From: Arthrobacter_B citreus
GTDB taxonomy: Bacteria > Actinomycetota > Actinomycetes > Actinomycetales > Micrococcaceae
Length of the DNA stretch: 64,000 nucleotides
Strand: one strand, 5' to 3'
NCBI RefSeq assembly: GCF_042429235.1
Contig: NZ_JBHMBA010000008.1
Below are positions 51,390-59,365 of this stretch, in pieces. The notes below the pieces were generated by a model. That model was not told where the DNA came from and searched no databases. It saw only the letters and a list, made by a program, of their open reading frames with translations. The translations under genes were made by a program, and so were the position numbers. Within the stretch, counting starts at the first letter, position 1. Each line of letters begins with the position of its first letter.

Positions 51390-54371
51390 TTAATACGAGA
51401 GGCGGTCAGCATCGTCAGGACTGACACCGACGGCCATCGTGAGCATGCGGTCAAGGTAAGGACTCAAAGCATTGAGAGGGAGCATCTGAGAGGTACGTTC
51501 CGGTCGGCGCGCGTTCTTCCAATCGCCTTCAGAGACCGTTCCCAGCCCCCACTGCCCGAGCCAAGCGAGTTTGTCTGCAACAGGCGATGAGCGGTCCGCC
51601 AGGACCGGAATGTTCACAACGCCCTGGCGATGAGCCATGACGATGCTCATGAGTATGGAGCGCTGTGCAGTGACGATCCTGCGCCCCTTGCCGTGGCTGA
51701 ATTTGACGTGCCATGCATGCCACTCATCGACGGTGCGCAAACAACCGGTCTTCACCAATTCGCGAGCGATCAGACGGGCCTGCAAACACTCTTCGACCGT
51801 GTCCCACGGTTCAGTGGAGAATGTTGCCATCTCATGACGGGAGCCATCAGGCAGTGGCACTGCTGCAGCTGTCATCGAACTCATGACCGGGCGGCGTTTG
51901 AGGTCGAAGTCCATCGAGCGTGGGGCCGACACCCATGAGGGCAGGAAGTCCTTGCGGTCCTCCTTGCGGGAGAGCTCGCTGAAGCTGGGGAAGCGCTTGT
52001 ACCGGTTGCTGACACGACCGGTACGGGTGACGACCAGCCGCAGCAGGTGTTCACGGTCCTCGGGACTGTCTGCCTCGATCCCTGCGGGTGTTTTGATGCC
52101 GTTGTGCGCGCACACTCCGGTAGGCAAAAGGGAGACGTTGCCGCGGGTGGTGAAGTTCACCAGGTCATCCTGTTCATGCTTGGGTTCCCAGATCGCCGGG
52201 TCACCGGTGAGGGCCACTCGGGCTTCCTTGAGATGCTCGGCGAGGCCGTACAAATCGAGGTTGTTCACGTCGGTCACAGCCATGTCCGTGATGAATCCGT
52301 CAGTCGTGACACTGTAGACCTGGCTGCCCGTTTCAATGATCTGGTTCATCGTGGCGATCAATTGGGCACGGACGAGGCTAGTCGCTGTGGCTGCATGGTA
52401 AGGACTGGTGATGCCTGAGCCACCGACGGCATCCATCTGCTGTTCGTGGGCGTTCCACGCACGCTGCTCGGCTACATCCTGCGCTGTTTTCCCGTAGACC
52501 GAGTTGACCGATGTCTTGAGGGTCTGTTCTTCAATGGACTCCTTGCCGAAGACCTGTTTGGCCGTGTTCCGGTCATCGATGAGTTGTTTCACTCCGTGAC
52601 GCAAGACCCGGGAAGGAGTTCCGTCCGGGCGGGTGGCAGTCCGAGCGGTGTAACCGATTTGGCAAAACACCTCGGCTCCGAGCGTCAGCGCTAACCAAAG
52701 CTCCGGACCACACGCCCAGGTACCGGCGACACCCTCACTTGTACGTGGGTACACCAGGGTGTTGTCAGCGACGATGGGCAGGCTCGGAAACGCAATGTCT
52801 TCCGAAAAATCAAAGGTCACGAAACCGACGAATGGAGTAGTCGGTTCCGGCACATCGGCGAGGGTCAGCGTCTTCTCGTGAACAACGGCCTCTATAACCC
52901 CAGGCTCCCAGTCGAGATCCTGAACGAGGGCCATGGCAGTCGGGTACGCATTCTGAGCATCGATATCCACAGTTGGATGCGGATAGTAGCCCGGTGCCGC
53001 ACAGGCATTAAGGCCGCCATGGTACGCCTTGGCGTAGGCAGACGTCAGTTGGTCGGCTGCTCCATCGAAGGGCCGGCGAGAGCGCTTCGCGTAGTAGCTC
53101 AGCTTGTCATCCTCATCTACGATCTCCACGCCGTCCTCTTGGACGAGCCCAGCGAATGCGAGGCGAAAGTCGGCTGCAGACTGGACCTCCAAGTAGTCCG
53201 ACCCTACGGAGACAAGGGCAGCGGCGGCACCACCGCTCAGCGTGATCGGTGGTGTAACACCATCGCCCCAGAGGCGTGCCAGGTATTCGACCACGATGAC
53301 TGCGTCGTTGATGCCGTATTCGAGGAAAGCGGCGAGGTCGAAGGCACGGTAACCCGTCATGTCCGAGATCCAGCCCTGCGGCACGTCCAGTTTTTGAACG
53401 CCGCAAGCGGCGCCCAGAGACGACAGCGTCTTCTGTCCTGCGGGGGCATGCCCCATCGTGTCCCGGATGCTCACGGACAGCGGGAGCCACCAATCCCCCT
53501 CGCCGTCCCCGCGCTGAAGACGAAAGGGGAGCAGCGTCACGAGACCTCCGGCAGCAGAGGTCAGGTGGGCGAGATGGTCCGTAACCTTCGCCCCTCCGCG
53601 GAAAGTTGTGAGGTCAGCGGAACCATAGTGGCTGGCAAGCACGATTGGAACCCTCCAAGGTGCGAGGGCTTGGGCACGCGCCTCCCAGTCGTAGGGATCA
53701 CGAGACCATGCCTCTGCAGCAGACTTCGCTGCGGCGTTGGGAGGCTGAGAGAGAACTAGGTCACGGCGTACGCCCCGGTCGTCAACTCCCGCCGGGACGA
53801 GGGGGGAGTGCCAAAGCCCGGCGGCTTTGACTACCTGCCACAAAGCCGCGTGAAGACTGATACGGCGGCCATCGAGGGGCAGGATCACGATCTCGACCAT
53901 GAGTATGGGATCGAGGACGTCCGGCACAGCGAACTGGTATGAGTCGATGACGCGGCCCTCAGCAAGGGTCGTGAACTCCGTGTCGAATCCGACGATGATC
54001 CCGGCGCGCCCGGTTCCCATCGCACGGACCGATGACAGGTCACCAAAGGCAACCGGAACGCCTGTGGCGGGCTGCGCCGGCGGCGGGGTCATAAATCCGT
54101 AACTCGGGGGGCCCATAGGGGTCTTATGACCCCGCGATAAAAATCCCGGGATTCCGCGGGAGTGGTGTGCTCCGTTGTAGTCAATTGCTCCGGGGAGTTT
54201 TAAAGTGCCCGGAGCAATTGAGTACGTCCGAGTACTCGGCGGCTTGTGGCTCGGAGACGTAGGAACGGTGGGGAGGGTCGAACGGAGTGACCGTCGCACC
54301 AGCACCTGGAAGACGCCTCCGCCGTCCGTGATCTCGTGCGCCGACCACCCGGTAGGGATGACGGTATTCAT
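51390..54371 (-). CDS. Family B DNA polymerase of pipolin/piPolB type
   Basis: 993 residues with all landmarks of a replicative PolB. 3'-5' exonuclease: ExoI FD(130)TE(132), ExoII around SHYGSADLTTF (248-257), ExoIII Y(352)GIND(356). An AYHGG segment (449-453) fits the linker between domains. Polymerase: motif A DIDAQNAYPTAM (469-480), motif B KTSVNSVYGK (619-628), motif C TTDGF (689-693). Such PolBs outside phages are known from protein-primed linear plasmids and from pipolins, whose enzyme starts synthesis without a primer. No terminal-protein gene or terminal repeats are seen, which favours piPolB. ATG 54371 overlaps the HTH gene stop; ATG 54092 is an alternative that removes a low-complexity N-terminus. 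Confidence 0.88.
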   Translation of the reverse strand: MNTVIPTGWSAHEITDGGGVFQVLVRRSLRSTLPTVPTSPSHKPPSTRTYSIAPGTLKLPGAIDYNGAHHSRGIPGFLSRGHKTPMGPPSYGFMTPPPAQPATGVPVAFGDLSSVRAMGTGRAGIIVGFDTEFTTLAEGRVIDSYQFAVPDVLDPILMVEIVILPLDGRRISLHAALWQVVKAAGLWHSPLVPAGVDDRGVRRDLVLSQPPNAAAKSAAEAWSRDPYDWEARAQALAPWRVPIVLASHYGSADLTTFRGGAKVTDHLAHLTSAAGGLVTLLPFRLQRGDGEGDWWLPLSVSIRDTMGHAPAGQKTLSSLGAACGVQKLDVPQGWISDMTGYRAFDLAAFLEYGINDAVIVVEYLARLWGDGVTPPITLSGGAAAALVSVGSDYLEVQSAADFRLAFAGLVQEDGVEIVDEDDKLSYYAKRSRRPFDGAADQLTSAYAKAYHGGLNACAAPGYYPHPTVDIDAQNAYPTAMALVQDLDWEPGVIEAVVHEKTLTLADVPEPTTPFVGFVTFDFSEDIAFPSLPIVADNTLVYPRTSEGVAGTWACGPELWLALTLGAEVFCQIGYTARTATRPDGTPSRVLRHGVKQLIDDRNTAKQVFGKESIEEQTLKTSVNSVYGKTAQDVAEQRAWNAHEQQMDAVGGSGITSPYHAATATSLVRAQLIATMNQIIETGSQVYSVTTDGFITDMAVTDVNNLDLYGLAEHLKEARVALTGDPAIWEPKHEQDDLVNFTTRGNVSLLPTGVCAHNGIKTPAGIEADSPEDREHLLRLVVTRTGRVSNRYKRFPSFSELSRKEDRKDFLPSWVSAPRSMDFDLKRRPVMSSMTAAAVPLPDGSRHEMATFSTEPWDTVEECLQARLIARELVKTGCLRTVDEWHAWHVKFSHGKGRRIVTAQRSILMSIVMAHRQGVVNIPVLADRSSPVADKLAWLGQWGLGTVSEGDWKNARRPERTSQMLPLNALSPYLDRMLTMAVGVSPDDADRLSY
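54182..54220. repeat. 13-bp perfect inverted repeat in the 5' part of the polymerase gene
   Basis: CAATTGCTCCGGG (54182-54194) and CCCGGAGCAATTG (54208-54220) are separated by 13 nt. A second, smaller hairpin (GGGGTC TTAT GACCCC) is at 54118-54133. Both lie between the two possible polymerase starts, so they may be leader or operator elements rather than coding constraints. Confidence 0.6.
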
Positions 54372-54673
54372 GCTCCACCGCCGCCCAGGACGCTGGCAAG
54401 ACGCTCACGCTGTTCGGGGGAAAGGCGCGGCGCTGACGCAACGAGCCGGTCGATTGCGGAGTTGACGGAGGCATGCTCGGTGGGGCGGCCCACGGCCGGC
54501 GCGACCATGGCTTCGAGATCGGACAACCGGATTAGATAGTTCCGGCCGTTGCGTTCGGCAGGGAGCTCACCTGCAGCAATCCTTCTGAGGAGAGTGGAGT
54601 ATCCGGCGAAACCGAGAGCAGCCGCTTTACGCGGCGAGACCCGTGGAGGGGTGGAAAGAGTGATGGCAGGCAA
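54368..54673 (-). CDS. Small helix-turn-helix (excisionase/MerR-like) DNA-binding protein
   Basis: A 101-residue protein. Residues 10-60 read as a winged helix-turn-helix of the excisionase type (VSPRKAAALGFAGYSTLLRR, then AERNGRNYLIRLSDLEAMV). Translation appears to start at TTG 54673, with GGAG 6 nt upstream; no ATG fits. The stop overlaps the polymerase ATG. It is a good candidate for a recombination directionality factor or the regulator of the polymerase/mobilization operon. Confidence 0.72.
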   Translation of the reverse strand: MPAITLSTPPRVSPRKAAALGFAGYSTLLRRIAAGELPAERNGRNYLIRLSDLEAMVAPAVGRPTEHASVNSAIDRLVASAPRLSPEQRERLASVLGGGGA

Positions 54674-54983
54674 GGCCCGCTCCTCTCATGAGGAGTGAGC
54701 ACCAGTACCTCTCACAGGACGCTACCGCGTTTTGCCCTGCCATGATCGCTTCTGGCCGATCCGACCTCACCAGCGGTAACTCATAGGCTCGTTATGCGCT
54801 GGTGATCGCACTCGCCTAAAGCTCGGGAACATATCTCGGCGGTAGGATCCCATCCCCATAATCCGCCGGGTGCGTATGACCGGGTGGTCAGACAATCAGC
54901 AGTGTAGCCCTAACCGCGGAGAAATAGAAAAAGAACGATGACAGGCCGAACCGCATAAAGGATCGACCCCGATTAGATGTAGT
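54674..54983. other. Intergenic region ahead of the polymerase operon
   Basis: 310 nt without a gene between the integrase stop and the HTH gene start, both on the minus strand. It should contain the promoter of the HTH-polymerase-mob operon and perhaps an origin. One notable inverted repeat (54767-54805) is listed separately. Local sequence 54930-54970 is A-rich. Confidence 0.6.
54767..54805. promoter_or_regulatory. 39-bp imperfect palindrome ahead of the polymerase operon
   Basis: Outer arms TCACCAGCG and CGCTGGTGA are perfect; an inner TAAC/GTTA pair continues the symmetry. It lies about 95-130 nt upstream of the HTH start. Could be an operator, a replication origin feature or oriT. Confidence 0.5.
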
Positions 54984-56495
54984 TCACCGCCACGTCACGG
55001 CAATTGAATCAGGGTTGAACACCTTTACTCCTCGCGGATGCGGAAAAAGGTGTACCTCACACAGGACGTCAATTGACGTTCGCCGGCTGGCAAGATCTCC
55101 GGCATCGAAGGCGGCAACCGGATCCCTCCCGCCCAGCACAGTGTTGTAAGAACTTCCCAGGGAAACTCGCAGACGCTCGACTTCCAAGGTGTCGATGGCT
55201 GCGTTTTCTCGATCCCGAATGCGTTTGAGGTCGAAGCCTTCTATGAGTTCGTTGTCATAGTCGCGCTGCGCCCGGAGGATCTTGGCTCGGTGTTCGTTGA
55301 TTTGTTCTTTGAGTTCGCTCAGACGAGGCCCCTCTGCAGAGGGCAACAGGTCAAGGAGGTCCGGAGTAGCCAGCCGCCGACGGATGACTTCAATGACGAA
55401 ATCGTCTATCTGCTCCCGTGAGCGCATGACATGGCCCTCGCAACGATACCGCTGCCCATGTGTCTTTACGGGCTTGTCGCAGATCCCGCACCGGTACAGA
55501 CCGGAGCCTAGGTGTTTCCGGTCGGTGCCTACCCGGTTCGTGACGCGCTCCGGGTCGTCAAGTCGGTCCTGGGCGGCCTCCCACAAATTGACGTCGACGA
55601 TACGGTTCCAGGAACCAAGGACCGGTGCGCCGTGCTCGTCTAGCAGTATCTGGGCCCGCCAAGATCGTCGTCTATCGCCATTGGCAAGCACGTCCTTCGG
55701 CGTGTAGGTACTGTAGCCGGCGTAGCGAGGGTTACGTAGAATGCCAAGGACGGTCGATGGTGCCCAAGGGCGGTCATCTGGAACCGGACGTGGCTCACGC
55801 CCTTCTTCAACGCGGCGAACATTGCGTTCAATCATCAGGGTCCGGTTATGCCGGGGGAGTGTCGGGATGTCGGCGAGATCGTTTTCCTGCCCAGACAGCG
55901 CTGCTGCAATCGCCCGGAGCGATGCCCCTGAGGAGAACGCGGCATAGATCTTCCTGACGACTTCTGCTTCGAGCTCCATGACCTCGCCATTAGTGGCATA
56001 TCCGACCGGGCGTACTCCCTTTGGAGGTCGCCCTTGCTCGGCCCGCTGGCGTTGTGCCCGTGATTGCCGTTCCGCCTTCACTTCGATCTCGTTGCGGGCA
56101 ATTGCCGAGAACATATCGGCCGACAGGCGCCCTGCCGCCGTCGTGCAGTCAATGTCGGAGCCCTTGGCGAATGTCAGAAGAACATGGTGGCGTTGGGCTG
56201 CCTCGATGATCCGGACACCATCTGCACGGTTGCGTTCAAGCCGGGGCCACTCCTGCGCCACGACCACGTCGATGAGCCCAGACTCAACGTCCTTGAGAAG
56301 CCTCTCGAAAGCAGGTCGCTTCTTGTGGCCTTTGCCGGAGACATCATTGTCCTCGTAGACATCTACAACCGTCCATCTTCTGGCAGCGGTTAGTGCTTCG
56401 GCGTCCTCACGGTGCCTGTCAACGCCTAGACGCGTGTTTTCTCGGTCCTGGGATATGCGCAGGTAAATTGCTGCACGGCGTTGTTCGGAGCTCAT
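54984..56495 (-). CDS. Large serine recombinase (integrase)
   Basis: 503 residues. The N-terminal catalytic domain begins AAIYLRISQDRENTRLGVDR with Ser15 as nucleophile, and has VVVAQEWPRLERNRADGVR. The recombinase domain (GYATNGEVMELEAEVVRKIY) and the zinc-ribbon CGICDKPVKTHGQRYRCEGH follow, then a coiled coil (about 385-440) for synapsis control. It is the only large integrase in the element and is therefore inferred to have carried out insertion into ychF. The reconstructed attP palindrome fits this class. Its gene lies 7 kb from the nearest end, which is unusual. Confidence 0.93.
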   Translation of the reverse strand: MSSEQRRAAIYLRISQDRENTRLGVDRHREDAEALTAARRWTVVDVYEDNDVSGKGHKKRPAFERLLKDVESGLIDVVVAQEWPRLERNRADGVRIIEAAQRHHVLLTFAKGSDIDCTTAAGRLSADMFSAIARNEIEVKAERQSRAQRQRAEQGRPPKGVRPVGYATNGEVMELEAEVVRKIYAAFSSGASLRAIAAALSGQENDLADIPTLPRHNRTLMIERNVRRVEEGREPRPVPDDRPWAPSTVLGILRNPRYAGYSTYTPKDVLANGDRRRSWRAQILLDEHGAPVLGSWNRIVDVNLWEAAQDRLDDPERVTNRVGTDRKHLGSGLYRCGICDKPVKTHGQRYRCEGHVMRSREQIDDFVIEVIRRRLATPDLLDLLPSAEGPRLSELKEQINEHRAKILRAQRDYDNELIEGFDLKRIRDRENAAIDTLEVERLRVSLGSSYNTVLGGRDPVAAFDAGDLASRRTSIDVLCEVHLFPHPRGVKVFNPDSIAVTWR

Positions 56496-56587
56496 GGAAC
56501 TAAGCTACTGGACGGGTATGTCGGCACCTGGAGTTATGCAGTGACACGCGCATACAGCGCGCTTTGAGTGCCGGCGTCGCACAGACA

Positions 56588-56818
56588 TTAGTCCGCCTCT
56601 CTGCTGTCTCTCGCTGCCCTTAGCGACGCTATGAGACGCCCTGCATTCCTCGGTGAGTTCAGCAGGTAACTGGTCTCTGCCAGCGCGTCGTATTCTTCCT
56701 TCGACATCAATACGGCCGATCCGTATTCGGAGGCAATTTCAACCACAGAGTGGTTATGGTTCACACGCGCGATAAGGCGCTCAAGGTTGTGCCTGGCCTC
56801 GCCCGCAGAGATGGTCAT
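56588..56818 (-). CDS. Orphan Phd/YefM-family antitoxin
   Basis: A 76-residue protein: MTISAGEARHNLERLIARVNHNHSVVEIASEYGSAVLMSKEEYDALAETSYLL is a standard Phd/YefM N-terminal fold (each fragment matches in order). A very strong AAAGGAGG precedes ATG 56818 by 6 nt. The toxin (RelE/YoeB type) normally follows, but only 92 nt separate this gene from the integrase and no toxin fits there. It may serve as a solo regulator or as an anti-addiction antitoxin. Confidence 0.85.
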   Translation of the reverse strand: MTISAGEARHNLERLIARVNHNHSVVEIASEYGSAVLMSKEEYDALAETSYLLNSPRNAGRLIASLRAARDSREAD

Positions 56819-56903
56819 CGCAAGCCTCCTTTCTCCCAAGCGCACTATACGTTCTCACAATGACCTAACGGAGACTTCAACGAGTTCAAGTAGTCGATGA
56901 CGA

Positions 56904-56922
56904 GGCGCCGGCACCCGGCGCC
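56904..56922 (-). terminator. Short GC hairpin after the 274-residue hypothetical gene
   Basis: GGCGCCGG CAC CCGGCGCC, perfect 8-bp arms with a 3-nt loop, 29 nt downstream of the stop at 56951 (minus strand). No T-run; possibly a weak terminator. Confidence 0.35.
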
Positions 56923-56950
56923 GGGCTCGCCCGGAGATGTCGGATCGAGG

Positions 56951-57775
56951 TCAGTCGTTAGTTGCGACCGAACTGCGGATCTGGTGGTCCTGGTACGCAG
57001 CGAGCACCCCGATGAAGAACATATTCCGGTTATCGCCTGTCCACTCGCGTGCCAGGCGCATAATCACCTGCATGTCGTTTTTGTGGAAGCACACCGGGCG
57101 AGTCGACCGTTTGCCTGGGCTTTTCGCCTTCCTAAGGAGTGCCGGGGCCCGCCCGAAGAGGTCGTCGGCCCGAACGGTACAGTCTTCAAGTGCGAAGATC
57201 CGGCTCGGCAGATCGTCGGACCACGCCCAGCTGATCGCATCCAACACAATGTTCGGGTAAGACCTGCTCGAGCTGTCGTGGAACTCGCGTAACCACTGGT
57301 TCAGGCCCTTGGGCTGGTAAAAGGTGACGTGCCCCGAATGCTCTTCCTTGGCGGGCATGATGCTTACCGAGGAATCCCTGCATACTGCCGGAGCCGTCAG
57401 CATGTCCACGGATTTCGTTAGGGCCACTGCCGTTGGCGTTTCCAGCGACGTCTCATCAGTGTGCTCCGCGGGCCCCCTGCAAGCTGCCACTTCAGGACCC
57501 ATATCGATTCTGCCGGAGGGAAAAAACTGGGGGAGTCCCACTCGAATGTCATTGGCCTTCGGGGCCACAGCATCCTCCCGGACCTGCTTTGCCCGGTGCT
57601 TTGATTCGATGATCACCGGGACCTCCATCCCAGCCATGCGCTTCACTGCCGGCGAACTTTCAAGGCCAAACTGAGCGTCCAGTGCCAGCTTGAGCCTGGC
57701 CGCGAGGATTTTGCGGACCCAAGTATTCGTTACGTAGCCATTTCCATACCGGCTGTATTTCGTGAACTGAGTCAT
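56951..57775 (-). CDS. Hypothetical protein sharing a 29-residue module with its neighbour
   Basis: 274 residues, no transmembrane helix. Residues 22-50 (KILAARLKLALDAQFGL, then SPAVKRMAGM) match residues 190-218 of the protein encoded at 57993-58667 at 16 of 29 positions. The C-terminal part (after about residue 145) has a conserved look, with WLREFHDSSSRSYPNIVLDA and a basic patch RKAKSPGKRSTRP. I do not recognise the family. It lies 217 nt downstream of the neighbour on the same strand, probably a two-gene unit. Confidence 0.65.
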   Translation of the reverse strand: MTQFTKYSRYGNGYVTNTWVRKILAARLKLALDAQFGLESSPAVKRMAGMEVPVIIESKHRAKQVREDAVAPKANDIRVGLPQFFPSGRIDMGPEVAACRGPAEHTDETSLETPTAVALTKSVDMLTAPAVCRDSSVSIMPAKEEHSGHVTFYQPKGLNQWLREFHDSSSRSYPNIVLDAISWAWSDDLPSRIFALEDCTVRADDLFGRAPALLRKAKSPGKRSTRPVCFHKNDMQVIMRLAREWTGDNRNMFFIGVLAAYQDHQIRSSVATND

Positions 57776-57992
57776 GAGTTTCCTCTTGCTGCTTGCGGGC
57801 TTCGTTGCCTTTGGGATGACCCGGTTTAGTGCGGCGCAATCCCGCCCCGATCTATATCGGACCTCAGCGAGAGCATTTGAACGCTTTCAGGGACGTGTCA
57901 CGGGATAAACCGCGCTTTGGCCTGCGTCGTCTGGATGCGGGTTCAGGAGTCTCCAGACCATGGGCGAGAGGTGTGGAAGTCCTGCATGTAGT

Positions 57993-58667
57993 TCATGTCA
58001 TGGGCGGCAGCGGCATGACCGCCAACTGTTCAACTGCCGGGGATGTTGGGCGGTTCAGCTCTTTGTCGAGGGCGATCTTCAGCCGTGCCGCCAGAATCTC
58101 CCTTCCGAGCAGTCTTCGGTCGGCTGGGTCTCCGTCTGGAGCCGTTTCAGCGTGTGCGGTGGCTATGGGAGCTGGGGCGGAAAGTTCTTGTGTGGCGTGA
58201 GACGCTCTCATTTGAAAGTCCTCAAGAAAACGGCTGATTTCCTCGTCGTCCATCCCCGTGAAGGACGCTTTCCAGACGGTATCAAGCATGGCCTTTTCAC
58301 CGGGACTGGCATCGTTGCTTTTCGCTAGGCTTTCCAGCATGACCATTCCGTAGAAGTACCTTTTCTGGCCTGTGGAGGTTACCGCTTCCAGAGCCCACTG
58401 GGCCCGGGACCACCATAGGTCCGAAGCCGCCCCGTCCCATCGCCAACGCGGAAGCTGCCACCTCCTCCCCTTAACGGTTGGCTCCAAGAAGCTCTGTTGG
58501 TGCTTCAGGTTCACCGATGAGATTGTGCCGAATATCAGAGCCACTATCAGCAAGGCGAACGATGCCAGTACTACGGCATCGGCGAACCGCCAGGGATCCG
58601 GCGGGGTCAGCTCTCCCAAGCCCTGAGCGACCCTCTCTGCAATCTCCTGAACCTCTTGATCAGTCAT
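57993..58667 (-). CDS. Hypothetical single-pass membrane protein, partner of the 274-residue protein
   Basis: 224 residues: a cytosolic or external N-terminus of 28 residues, one transmembrane helix (about 29-51, AVVLASFALLIVALIFGTIS), a Trp-rich middle region (RRWQLPRWRWDGAASDLWW) and a C-terminal helix module (190-218) shared with the downstream gene's N-terminus. The start follows GGAACTCTC-like sequence. Position inside the cargo zone suggests an accessory, perhaps defence, role; that is inference. Confidence 0.65.
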   Translation of the reverse strand: MTDQEVQEIAERVAQGLGELTPPDPWRFADAVVLASFALLIVALIFGTISSVNLKHQQSFLEPTVKGRRWQLPRWRWDGAASDLWWSRAQWALEAVTSTGQKRYFYGMVMLESLAKSNDASPGEKAMLDTVWKASFTGMDDEEISRFLEDFQMRASHATQELSAPAPIATAHAETAPDGDPADRRLLGREILAARLKIALDKELNRPTSPAVEQLAVMPLPPMT

Positions 58668-58823
58668 GAGAGTTCCTTCGGCAACCCTCCAGGGGGTAGT
58701 TCTCGGACCCAGTTATTCGGTGATTTGCGCTCATTTGAGAATTGTAATATTCCCAACGCCGCGTATAAAAGCTCCTTGGGTTCAGTTTTGTTCATTGATC
58801 AGTCATACAAAGAGTGGAATACG

Positions 58824-58835
58824 CTGGTATACCAG
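58824..58835. promoter_or_regulatory. 12-bp palindrome CTGGTATACCAG
   Basis: A perfect palindrome about 160 nt upstream of the membrane-protein start (58667, minus strand), in AT-rich DNA. An operator for a small dimeric regulator is plausible. Confidence 0.4.
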
Positions 58836-59078
58836 TGGAAAAACGCATCAATCGGTCGCGATAATTGTTCAAAGAAATTTCTAGCGCCCCGCGGTGCAAG
58901 TTGATATCTGGAGCAGGTGTGCGCTCCTGGCATACGTTTTTAGATTCCGCAACGTACTGTGCCTGTAGCAGCCGCACGCGTGGCTGGCCGGCAACATGGC
59001 AGTGTCGCATCACGGGAACAGCCGGAGTCAAAATTCCAACTAGAGCTTGTCACCTGTGCGAAAGCTCGGAAGGCGCTT

Positions 59079-59120
59079 AAAAAGGAACTGTCCCCTGTAT
59101 ACCAATACAAGGGACAGTTC
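59079..59120 (-). terminator. Rho-independent terminator of the 59.4-61.3 kb operon
   Basis: Arms 59085-59100 and 59105-59120 pair over 16 bp with one mismatch, around an ACCA loop. On the minus strand the stem is followed by CTTTTT. It is about 245 nt beyond the stop of the 284-residue gene. Confidence 0.75.
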
Positions 59121-59365
59121 TGAAATCATCGGTGAGCTCGATTAGGCCATTCAGCCGGCCCAGAAAATGGGTGTCAAGGGTGTCGCTTTCGCCGTACTGA
59201 AACACAATGCTTCAGCGCTCACATAGTGGCTAAGCTTGTCCAAGGATCTCGCGAACTGAATAACTTCGGGTGCTCGCCCGTCGGTGAGCACCGTCCTCCG
59301 GCAACGCTAAGGTCGACAGATCCTCTTCAGGCTACACCCAAAAGGGATCTTAATGCGAGTGCGTA

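Larger units (their letters stand above)
58668..59365. other. AT-rich intergenic region
   Basis: 698 nt, the longest non-genic stretch in the element. The 58700-58900 part is distinctly AT-rich and should carry the promoter of the membrane-protein gene. Short frames on both strands (up to 82 codons) have no ribosome-binding site or family match and are not called. It contains a 12-bp palindrome (58824-58835) and a strong terminator (59079-59120); 59121-59365 shows nothing I can identify. Confidence 0.6.

Noticed and set aside
51390..54371. Protein-primed replication like linear plasmids or phi29
   Set aside because: No terminal-protein candidate and no long terminal inverted repeats at the element ends, and the element is integrated through a circular attP. 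Still not fully excluded.
54976..57997. 10-bp repeat ATGTAGTTCA at the integrase end and near 57,982 as possible att sites
   Set aside because: A 10-bp match is expected by chance over this distance, and the ychF junctions give a much stronger boundary.
58656..59080. Short frames of 62-82 codons in the AT-rich gap
   Set aside because: They overlap each other on both strands, lack start signals and show no motif.
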